Notes under the pieces: model-generated
What the model was told of the DNA's origin: nothing
Databases searched by the model: none
Seen by the model: only the letters and a program-made list of their open reading frames with translations
Assembly: GCA_027886185.1 (NCBI GenBank)
Contig: WOAB01000103.1
Location: 434,001-498,000 of the forward strand
Direction: 5' to 3'
Length of the DNA: 64,000 bases
DNA from: Rheum nobile
Lineage: Eukaryota; Streptophyta; Magnoliopsida; Caryophyllales; Polygonaceae
Shown here: positions 56,179-64,000 of the stretch, in pieces
Layout of the letters: every line of letters starts with the position of its first letter
How positions within the stretch are numbered: the stretch's first letter is position 1
Made by a program: the position numbers and the translations under genes

Positions 56179-57765
56179 ATGGCCCAGAAAGACTTTCCCC
56201 TTGACTCTGCCCTAGATGAGGAAGAAGTTGCTCTCCTCAAAGCTTTCAGAGAAAAGAAACCCGCCTCCTTCTCAAAATCCCTTGATGTCACCCCCACAAA
56301 AAACCCAGTAGCCAAGCAAACTGAAAAGGTGAAAAAGGAACTTCCCCTTGTGTCTGAATCTGCTACTCGCACTGCCTCAGACGGCGGCTCCCATGACTCT
56401 TCTCCAGATAAGGATACCACCTTGGAGGTTCACAGCTCGGATCCCTCGCCTGTCAGCCTCAAATCCAAGCCTACTCCCTCATTTGCTACACGGCTCAAGC
56501 TTCGCAAACGAAGCTCCCATGCCATGGTTCCCTACAACCCTGTCTCCGAAGAGCCGACCCCCTCCAAAAAGCCCAAATCAGCAGCCCTCTCTTCTTTGTC
56601 CACCAGAGCCATAACCTCCACCTTCACTCTACGGAAAGTGTCTTCCTCCTTCTCTAAGAGGAAGATACTCAAGCCCCTCATCATTGGTGAAGAGTTCTGG
56701 ACCCAACCCTTAGAGGAAGAAGATGAAGCTCAATTCAGTGAAGCCCTCAGTGAATTCCACTCTCTGTTATAGTTTCAAGGATGGGACCAGATATTGGTGG
56801 AACCATTCTCAGTCTTCGATGAAGTGGTGCATCTTTTCTATCAGTCAATGACCTTTGTGCCAGCCAAGGAGAACTCTCCCTGTAATGATGCCATCCTTCA
56901 ATGGAAGGGAACCATATTTCCTCTGTCCCCAAGTATCATCGCCTCTGCTCTAGGGATTGAGGACAGATCAGGCTTTGACATTCTGCATCAAAAGAAGACT
57001 TGGCCCAAAGGCAAAGGGTACAAAACCAAAACTGAGGTGGTCAGCAAGTTCTATGATGGCGACAATCCAAAGAATCTGCTGACAAAGGGGCTCTCTCTGT
57101 CCAACAAGCTCCTGCACTTCTGGATCATAAGGAATTTGGTTCCCAGGCAGGAGCACAGAGCCACAGTTCTCATTACCGATGCAATCCTCATGGATAAGAT
57201 TCTGTCTGGTGACCAAGTTGATCTCCCCCAGCTGGTGTTAGCCCATATGCAGTTCTGTCAATCTCATGTGTCCCATGCCCTGCCATTTCCTCACCTCATA
57301 AAAAACCTCCTCTCCATGCTTAACCAGTATCCAGATAACCTCAAGGAAACAACCTACAGCAAGCTCCTAACCATGGTCACTGTCAAGAAGCTCAAAACCA
57401 AAGATCATCTGGATGCTCCCTCTGATGTACAAGCGGAACTGCCTAAGGAAAAGGCAAGTTCCCAAGCCACTCCAAGCTCCTTGCCTCCGCTCTACCCTGT
57501 TCAAGACTTCTCTGTGATCCTAGCTTCATTGGGTCGTATTGAAAAAGCCATCACAGAAGGAACCATTGCTATCTCTGGTGCCATCCGTGATCAAGTACCT
57601 GAACTGGAAAAGACCAGAAAGGCTGTATCTGGTCTAGTGGATGTGATTCAACAAACCTTGGAGGCTGTAATTGGAGGTGATCAGGCCGCTGAGATGGCTA
57701 CAGGCCAAGGTGAAGGAACTGCAGAAAGGAAGGAAACTGACGAGGAGGCCACTACGCTACCATAG
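56179..57765 (+). pseudogene. Sirevirus envelope-like ORF, copy 3
   Basis: ATG at 56179; one frame of 528 codons broken only by a TAG at 56770-56772. The N-terminal ~170 residues are Ser/Pro/Lys-rich with a basic patch (K-L-R-K-R-S). The rest aligns with the copy 2 ORF: L-K-P-L-I-I-G-E-E-F-W, F-Q-G-W-D, P-C-N-D-A-I-L-Q-W, L-V-P-R-Q-E-H-R and L-A-H-M-Q-F-C. The C-terminus is predicted helical. There is no signal peptide and no clear transmembrane helix by eye. Plant databases have described such third ORFs as putative transposon proteins. Role unknown. Confidence 0.8.
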
Positions 57766-58329
57766 GAACGTCTCTCCTAGTTCCCAGTGCTATAACATCA
57801 CAGTGTGCTAGTAGTTCCCTAGGGTCATACTCCCATCTTCTATCCTATTTTGTCTATGTCAAGCTGTTTGTGATCTTTTGTCTCTTTTTCCACTATGCAT
57901 CTCTGGACAATATACTTGACTTTAATGATTAATGAACTCTTTTGGCAATGTTTCTAATGCATCATTTGTCTTTGCCTTAAGTTTCTATTATGGTGACTAT
58001 CATGGGTTTCACGCAATTGTTTATTTCACATTGATATCCTATACTTGATAAGTAAATTGATCTTTTAGATGATGTCAAAAGGGGGAAGAATGGATAGGAA
58101 CCTTGAACTCTTGGAACTACTGAACTTATAGGAAATCTGAACCCGTTCTACTTCTGAGGGGGAACTCGAATAACTTAGTTCATTTGCTTAGGGGGAATTT
58201 GCAACTATTGAATGTTCTCTCATTATTTTATAAAGTTGTAAATCTCTTAGCTCAACTGTTCTCATGAATCTCATGTCCTTATTATGTTGCCAGGTTCCTT
58301 ATATTTGTCATCATCAAAAATGGGGAAAT
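57766..58329 (+). other. 3' spacer with repeated purine tracts, copy 3
   Basis: Non-coding. G-runs in purine context occur at 58077-58088, 58154-58165, 58188-58200 and 58315-58329, the last directly before the LTR. Several purine tracts before the LTR are a known Sirevirus feature, and copy 2 repeats the pattern. Confidence 0.75.
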
Positions 58330-59451
58330 TGTTAGGAAACGGAACTCAAGAACCTCAGTTCCTATGAGAGTTCCTTTCCTCGGTTTCTCTACTTTTGAAG
58401 ATGACAAATATTTTGATACTAATGTTTTATCTCAAAGATGTGTTTAAAGGAACCACAGGACAGTTGTTGAAACCATGGAAGCCAAACAAGATAAAGAAAC
58501 CAAACAAGCAAGCCAAAGGAACCCAGAAGTGCCCAGAAATACAACACATGACTTTGCCTTTCCCGATGAAGCTGGGAACACAGAACCTCGGACAAAAGAT
58601 GGTGAAAGCGACACGAGAGAAGCTTCCAAAGCCTGTCACCATCCAAAGCAAAGCTCCAAGATGTCCAGAACACAGTACCTCGGACAAAGGCCGGTGAAAG
58701 CGACGTATCACAAAAGCTGTCACCATCCAGAGGAAAGTTCCTAAGTGCCTAGGTTGCAGAACCTCGGACGAAAGGTGGTTGACAACGACAATAGCAGATT
58801 CCCCTGAAGCCATTGACCATCCAATGTGTGTTCTGAGTTGTCTAGGTTGTTGGGACATGTCTGAATCAACGTGAATCAAGGACAACCACACAACCTAGGT
58901 CAAGCTTGCTCTCTGGGAACCGAGAGAAGATACAACCTCGAGAATACACTATATAAGGAAGATAAGCTCCGCTGTTATCTTCAAGCACAACTACAAGAAT
59001 CACACTCCATAGCAAATAGCATAGTGTGAAGCTCTCAACAAGATCATCAAATCAGAACAAGATTAAGAGGAACCAGTCAAGGAATCAAAGAGTTGTGTGC
59101 TAGTTCCTGTGACTGTAAGTGAGTTAGTTCCTTAGTGCTTAGGATTGCTTCTTGGATTGATTATACTTTCTGTTAAGTTATCTAGGATTGTCTAACAGTG
59201 TGTAAGACAAAGAAACTGTGTGTTTGTTCCTAGGATAAGTTGTAACCGAAGTGATAAGAAATCAAGAAGTAGACCTTGAAATCCTTTCGGAAGAAAGGTA
59301 GTGGTTTTTATCCTAGATTGCTAGTTGGCAATCGAAGGTTTCCACTATAAGGAACTTGTTCATTTAGTTGATTGTTTATTTCCGATGCGAAGGGAACTGT
59401 AAACTGTATTCTCAGTTCCCTGATTATTAATCTAACAATCACGATCCTACA
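58330..59451 (+). repeat. 3' LTR, Sirevirus copy 3
   Basis: 1122 bp, almost identical to 48979-50099. It is followed by the CCCTC duplication and then copy 2 spacer sequence. Confidence 0.94.
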
Positions 59452-59456
59452 CCCTC

Positions 59457-60215
59457 GCATGTCCTGTAATATTTGTTCTAAAGCATGTTCATAACACTCT
59501 AGCATGATGACATAATTTCATGATATGATTTGATCTTGATTACATCTCTTTGTTGGCCTTATACATAGTCAATTTGATCACATCTATCCTTCATTATAAG
59601 CCGACATGATAATTGACTACAAACCGTCCTAAGCCTGACCGTATTGCATAATTCCTTATGATCCATCTTTAGTCCATAACTGGGAATTATCTTTGTGGTG
59701 TCAAATTTGCCTTCCTATTTTTCTGAATATGGGTATGTACTTTTTCTTGAGTGTTGCTTGGTTCCCTACATAAAATGTACCCATATCTATCCGGTTCCAT
59801 GTCAAATAATAAGGAAAGGAACTGGGAATTGCTCTTCAACGGCCGGATTTCAAATTTGAGCTTTGTCTGCGACCGCTTACCGAGGACAGTTAATGCATGT
59901 ATAGCCGTTTGATTTCCTGTAAATTCTGAGCATTTTGGATCTGATTGATGCGATCGTTTTGATGGAAATTTTTTTCTGAGATATATTTTGAGTTCCCTTA
60001 AATGTTGAAGATATTGTGGCCGTTTGAGGTGTGTCTGGGTTCCCTTATTTGAAGCGATTCGGCAACGGCTATTTTTTGATAGAATTTTGCTCAGAGGATA
60101 TATAAGGCTTTGTGTACAACCCTAAAGCGGCACCGACTACAACTTCTCTTTGCTTCTATCTCACAATCTTCCATGCCCTCAAAATCTCAAAAGCTCTCAC
60201 CTTTCCTTTGATACC
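59457..60215 (+). other. Pol to envelope-like spacer, copy 2 (resumed)
   Basis: This continues the spacer broken at 48978. It aligns with 38,921-39,666 of copy 1. It contains the TATA box at 60099-60106 and a C/T-rich leader, and no coding. Confidence 0.65.
60099..60106 (+). promoter_or_regulatory. TATA box upstream of envelope-like ORF, copy 2
   Basis: TATATAAG, 117 bp upstream of the ATG at 60216, followed by the same 'acaaccctaa...cggcaccg' words as in copy 1. Confidence 0.55.
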
Positions 60216-61751
60216 ATGGATTCCGGTCTGCCAAATCTCCCCGCCGATGAGCTTGTAATGCTGGAGGCATACAGAAAGCAAAAAGCTATAACCTCCTCCT
60301 CCCAGGCGGCTTCACCGGCAAAGGCGGCATCTTTAGTACCAACAGTGGTGGAGGAACCTGCCAAATCGGCTCCTCCACATGCTCCTGCAGTGCAGCCCTC
60401 ACAGTCTGCCTCCTCGGAGCACACTCCGTCCAAGCACAACTCCCCTAAACCGACTAAGGAGGATTCTCACCACTCTTCCCCGTCCCAGGAGGGTGCACCA
60501 ATAGACGTGGACCTGCTCCATACACCGATGACATCTCTGAAACAACCTGGCGACTCTCAGTCGGTGGCCGATCGTGTCAAACGCCGCGTCACCAAAGGTG
60601 GTCACGACATCCCATCTCTTCACCTGGAGGATGCCCCTAAGGCCAAGAAAGCAAAGCTCGCCAAGGCTGACAAAGGGAAGAAGCCCCAATCTCCGCAAGC
60701 ATCGCTCCCCTCCTCAGTTCCCTTCACGGTGGCACCGGCTCTCGCCTCGCGTCATATGTTGGAACCCCTAATAGTCGGCCATGAATTTTGGCATTCTGCT
60801 GATGACGAGAATGTCTCCTCTGCCTACTCTATGCTTCAACTCCAAGGGTGGGATAAGCTGGTGATGAAGCCCTTTGCGGTCAACGAAGATCTGGTTCGTC
60901 TATTCTACCAACACATGGAGTTTGTGCCTGCAAAGGATGATCAGCCGACAAACGATGCTATTCTCACATGGGGAGGTAATCTGATTCCCCTCTCTGTTGT
61001 TGTAATTGCCTCTGTGTTGGAGCTCTCCACTGGTGATGGATTCGGTGTGATTGTTAAGAGGAACTGGCCCTCTAAGCGCAAGCAAGCAATATTGAAAACT
61101 GTGTTCGGTGGTTCCCCTCCATCCAAGGGTCCTCTGCACACCAACAATCTGAGCTTGGACAAGAAGCTCCTCCACACCTTCCTCATCAAGAACATCATTC
61201 CCCGCCAAGAGAAGAGAGATACTGTTTTGGTTGGCGACGCTGTGCTCATGGAGAAGCTGATTCTGGGAGTTCCCATTGATCTCCCCCGTATCACCCTTGC
61301 CCACATGCAATACTGTAAGGGCCATACTACTCATGCATTCCCTTACCCACATGTTATTAAGAAGCTACTGTGTCGTCTTGGTCTATATCCTACTCGGATT
61401 GAGGAAACTCAGTTCTCTCGTCTGCTTACTATGACCACTGTGAGGCGCCTTATGCACAAGGCTCATGTGGATGAGGAGTCTGATGAGGAGAAGGAAATGG
61501 AGGAAACCCTTCCAGGCCCCTCTAAACCCCGCTTGGTCCCTGACACACATGTACTTCTGGAGAGTTTGGGCCGCATTGAGCATGTGTTGGTTGATGGGTT
61601 CAACACAGTGGCGACCGCTGTTGAGAAGGGCATCAACTTCACCAATGAAATGGTGATGGAGTTATGGAAGACGTTTGCTGCCCTTGTGAAGGAAATTGCT
61701 AGGCTGGTTGACAAGGAAGTTGCTGCGGAGACAACAAAGGATATGGAGTAG
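60216..61751 (+). CDS. Sirevirus envelope-like ORF, copy 2, uninterrupted
   Basis: The only long intact frame of the Sireviruses here: 511 codons. I place the start at ATG 60216 (ACCATGG context) because copy 1 aligns from its own ATG at 39667; the frame is also open 22 codons upstream. Layout: Ala/Ser/Pro-rich low-complexity residues 1-125, a basic patch with V-K-R-R and K-K-A-K-L-A-K (about 130-165, possible nuclear signal), then a globular part with L-E-P-L-I-V, L-Q-L-Q-G-W-D-K, N-W-P-S-K-R-K, N-I-I-P-R-Q-E-K-R and L-A-H-M-Q-Y-C. It ends with an acidic D-E-E-S-D-E-E-K and a helical tail. No signal peptide or convincing membrane helix is seen. Function is unknown; 'envelope-like' is positional. 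It stays open although gag and pol of the same element are broken. Confidence 0.82.
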   Translation: MDSGLPNLPADELVMLEAYRKQKAITSSSQAASPAKAASLVPTVVEEPAKSAPPHAPAVQPSQSASSEHTPSKHNSPKPTKEDSHHSSPSQEGAPIDVDLLHTPMTSLKQPGDSQSVADRVKRRVTKGGHDIPSLHLEDAPKAKKAKLAKADKGKKPQSPQASLPSSVPFTVAPALASRHMLEPLIVGHEFWHSADDENVSSAYSMLQLQGWDKLVMKPFAVNEDLVRLFYQHMEFVPAKDDQPTNDAILTWGGNLIPLSVVVIASVLELSTGDGFGVIVKRNWPSKRKQAILKTVFGGSPPSKGPLHTNNLSLDKKLLHTFLIKNIIPRQEKRDTVLVGDAVLMEKLILGVPIDLPRITLAHMQYCKGHTTHAFPYPHVIKKLLCRLGLYPTRIEETQFSRLLTMTTVRRLMHKAHVDEESDEEKEMEETLPGPSKPRLVPDTHVLLESLGRIEHVLVDGFNTVATAVEKGINFTNEMVMELWKTFAALVKEIARLVDKEVAAETTKDME

Positions 61752-62264
61752 TTGTGGCGCAGTTGCGTAGTTCCCTACTCAGTAGACATGGAACCTTAGT
61801 TCCCTAGGATCCCACTTCCACATATTGATCCTCTTTTGTGTGTCTCTGAGTGTCTTATTTTGTTCTATGTTGTCTATGTTCTCTTTATGTTTAATGAAGT
61901 TTCTGTGTTCCTTGCGTTGTTCTAATATGCTTTCAACTTTTATTACAGTGCCATTTCTCTAGAGTTCAGCATTAGTCATTTTATCATTCTAAATTATCTA
62001 TGCTTATCGTTTAACTGACTATTTTCGATGATGTCCAAAGGGGGAATGAACTCTACAAATCTGGAACTCATAGGATGAAAGGAACTCTGAACGGGTTGTC
62101 TCTTTAAGGGGGAATTAAGGAACTCGATCTTTTATTAAGGGGGAATATGCAATTCACCAATGATTATTCTACATCTAGCTTTACTTGTTTTTCTCATATA
62201 TCATTCATGCCTATTTTAGATATGCCATGTTCTACTTGTTTGTCATCATCAAAAAGGGGGAAAT
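61752..62264 (+). other. 3' spacer with repeated purine tracts, copy 2
   Basis: Non-coding. Purine tracts AAAGGGGGAA-like at 62037-62048, 62104-62116, 62135-62148 and 62250-62264, the last adjoining the LTR start. Number and spacing resemble copy 3. Confidence 0.78.
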
Positions 62265-63979
62265 TGTTAGGAAGTGAATTTTTGGGAACTCCAGTTCCCT
62301 TCCTCAGTTTTCCTAGTTTTGACGATGACAAACATTTTGCTATTAATATTTCCATATGTGTTGATAAACAGGAAACTTAGGAATTGGAAAAACAAGACAA
62401 AGACCAAGATGTCAGATTTGGGAACTAGCACAGGAACTGAAGGACGCTGACGCTGCAAGAACTTGGATCAAGAGATGAAAGGCGGCGGCGATCCGTTTAG
62501 GGTAGATCTTTACTTAGAGAGAGAAGATAAAGATTATCATAATTCCATATTATCTTAGGGATTATATGTATATCTTTTATGGAAACAAAAGGTGTGAAAT
62601 CGTGAAAGATTATATTTGGTAACAAATGTTATCTTTCCGATTACTTTTTGATTATTTTATTTGTGTAAATCAATTTTTTGTAGATTCGGTTTTCTACACG
62701 GTTGAGTTGCATAAATAGGATAATCAAACTCTCTCACATTTACGCATTCACTCACATTGCTTACGGAGAAGAAACAAAGCTTGTTCTTTGGAGAAGAACT
62801 GTGTAAGTCACTTGCTTGTTGTGTGCTTGATTTGGTCGAACTAGGTAGAGAGTCTTAAGTGTGTCTTAAGTCTTTAATATGTGTGTTCTATTCTAGTTGA
62901 TTGTAATCGAAGCATTAATAAAAGAAGTAGACTTTCAAATCCTTTTCAAAAGAGAGGTAGTGGGTTTTATCCTGGATAACTAGTTGGTTATTGTAGGATC
63001 GTACGTGTTAGCAATCAAAGGGAACTGGAAGTCCAGTTCCTTAGCAGCGGAATAAGTAAATAATAACATAATCAAGACAAGTTCCTTAGAGTGGGAACCT
63101 TTGATAACCAACTAGTTATCCAGGATAAAACCCACTACCTCTCTTGCAAGAGGATTTCAAAGTCTACTTCTTGTATTAATACTTCGATTACAATCAACTA
63201 GAATAGAACACACAGATTAAAGACTTAAGACACACTTAAGACTCTCTACCTAGTTCGACCTAAACAAGCACACAACAAGCAAGTGATTTACACAATTCTT
63301 CTCACAAGAACAAGGACGATTTCTCTTCACTCTGGATGAATTCTTGAATTTCGTTAAATCGTTGGAGATGAGAGAGTTTCCAATTACTTTACTTATACAT
63401 TTCGTCCATGTAGAATAATATCTACAGGTGGATGATTTGCACAAGTAAAATAATCAAAAGAAATAAAAAAAGATAATATTTGTTACCAAATAATATATTT
63501 CCCGATTTTACATATTTTTGCTTCCATAAAAGATATTCAAAGAATCTCCTAAATATATGGAAACAAGGATATCTTTTATATTCTATCTCTAATATAAAAT
63601 ATCTACCCTAATAAGCCAGCCGCCGCTCCTTTAAATCGCTTTCCATATAAGCGCGACTTCTGCGTTCTTCAGTTCCCATGCCAGTTCCCAAAACTGACTT
63701 CTTGGTCTACGTTCTTCTTTTCTCGAACCTGAGTTCCCTGCTCAACTACACATGTGGAACTATTAGTAGCAAAGTGTTTGTCATCGTCAAAACTAGGAAA
63801 ACTGAGAAAGGGAACTAGGTAGGGAACTGGAGTACCAGTTCCCAAAAGTTCAGTTTCTAACAGTTATCAAATGTTCTCACTCTAAGGAACTAGTCTTGAT
63901 TCTGTGTTATTTACATATTCCGCTGCTAAGGAACTGAACTCTCAATTTTCTTTGATTTCTAACAGGTACGATCATACAG
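62265..63979 (+). repeat. 3' LTR, Sirevirus copy 2, interrupted by a solo LTR
   Basis: It runs TGTTAGGAAGTG from 62265 to 62991 and, after the solo LTR and one GTTAT, from 63868 to 63979 (ends CATACA). The two parts together match 42754-43605. Confidence 0.87.
62992..63862 (-). repeat. Antisense solo LTR inside the 3' LTR
   Basis: On the minus strand it starts TGTTAGAAAC and ends CGATCCTACA. It is 871 bp long, flanked by perfect GTTAT duplications (62987-62991 and 63863-63867), with no internal DNA. It therefore arose from a full element of the same family by LTR-LTR recombination. Because it lies in opposite orientation inside a related LTR, the locus forms a large imperfect palindrome. Confidence 0.93.
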
Positions 63980-64000
63980 ATTCCTTAGGAACTCCAAAGA
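63980..64000. other. Flanking DNA at window end
   Basis: The last 21 bases lie outside copy 2. Nothing can be assigned. Confidence 0.3.

Larger units (their letters stand above)
48979..59451 (+). mobile_element. Sirevirus-type Ty1/copia element, copy 3, complete, nested in copy 2
   Basis: A full 10.5-kb element with LTRs of 1121 bp (48979-50099) and 1122 bp (58330-59451) and perfect CCCTC duplications (48974-48978 and 59452-59456). The LTRs are nearly identical, so it is younger than its host copy 2. It belongs to a different subfamily: the LTR shares only the end sequences with copies 1 and 2, and the proteins differ throughout. Gag and pol carry a few stops, two frame changes and a deletion in the RNase H region, and the envelope-like ORF has one TAG, so the copy is dead despite its intact ends. 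Confidence 0.94.
42754..63979 (+). mobile_element. Sirevirus-type Ty1/copia element, copy 2 (interrupted twice)
   Basis: 5' LTR 42754-43605, gag, pol to 48877, then a break at 48979-59451 (copy 3). It resumes with the spacer, an intact envelope-like ORF, multiple purine tracts and a 3' LTR (62265-63979) that contains an inverted solo LTR. Discounting insertions, the element is about 9.9 kb. The pol frame is continuous with only four stops. Flanks (TACGT before 42754 and GATTC after 63979) do not match, so a target duplication is not supported. The first bases of the 5' LTR (TGTTTGG) and end of the 3' LTR (CATACA) are slightly mutated. Confidence 0.87.

Noticed and set aside
42749..63984. Target duplication for Sirevirus copy 2
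   Set aside because: The flanking pentamers TACGT and GATTC do not match. The ends may have mutated or recombined, so no duplication is claimed.

Overview
The window is intergenic, transposon-packed nuclear DNA of a flowering plant, probably a eudicot; the species cannot be named from sequence. This rests on plant-specific element lineages: Athila-type Ty3 elements primed by a tRNA-Asp-like site, Sirevirus-type Ty1/copia elements with an envelope-like third ORF, a Mutator-like element (MULE) carrying a plant mobile domain gene, a TRIM, a Helitron and an hAT MITE. Short GT-AG introns are also visible. I see no ordinary single-copy host gene, rRNA, functional tRNA or CRISPR array. Almost every gene-like reading frame belongs to a mobile element and most are broken.

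Layout. (1) 1-10,672: a minus-strand Athila-lineage element (gag, protease, right-hand LTR) split by a 4.6-kb LTR element at 2,308-6,903 whose LTRs themselves contain coding sequence. (2) 10,673-11,793: unassigned DNA with a possible minus-strand promoter. (3) 11,794-28,452: a 16.7-kb MULE with terminal inverted repeats of about 95 bp and a near-matching 8-bp target duplication. It carries a plant mobile domain (PMD) gene and a GRF zinc-finger gene on the + strand, and on the - strand a gene joining FAR1-like DNA-binding, MULE transposase C-terminal, SWIM and OTU cysteine-protease parts. It also holds a 437-bp hairpin, a dimeric tandem repeat, palindrome clusters and GGGCCCAATA arrays. A 6.1-kb Athila-like element (20,816-26,920, perfect CTTCC duplication) sits inside the transposase-OTU frame. 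(4) 28,453-32,678: small elements: an hAT MITE containing a tRNA-like pol III box pair, a 1.6-kb non-autonomous Helitron, and a LINE RNase H remnant interrupted by a 471-bp TRIM.

(5) 32,679-41,581: Sirevirus copy 1, degenerate, with most of the 5' part of its 3' LTR lost at a 9-bp microhomology. (6) 41,582-42,753: AT-rich DNA with a fold-back element. (7) 42,754-63,979: Sirevirus copy 2, interrupted by complete Sirevirus copy 3 (48,979-59,451, CCCTC duplication) and, within its 3' LTR, by an antisense solo LTR (62,992-63,862, GTTAT duplication). Copy 2 still has an uninterrupted 511-residue envelope-like ORF.

How the parts relate. The nesting gives an order of events: copy 2 before copy 3 and before the solo LTR; the MULE before the Athila-like insertion; the minus Athila element before the 2,308-6,903 element; the LINE before the TRIM. 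The most unusual object is the MULE. It packs three separate accessory protein families around a transposase that has lost its catalytic core, and a shared palindromic word (GTGCGCTTA...TAAGCGCAC) recurs at its ends and upstream of its genes. In the Sireviruses, a TATA box 117-118 bp upstream of the envelope-like start in copies 1 and 2 suggests that this ORF may have its own promoter.
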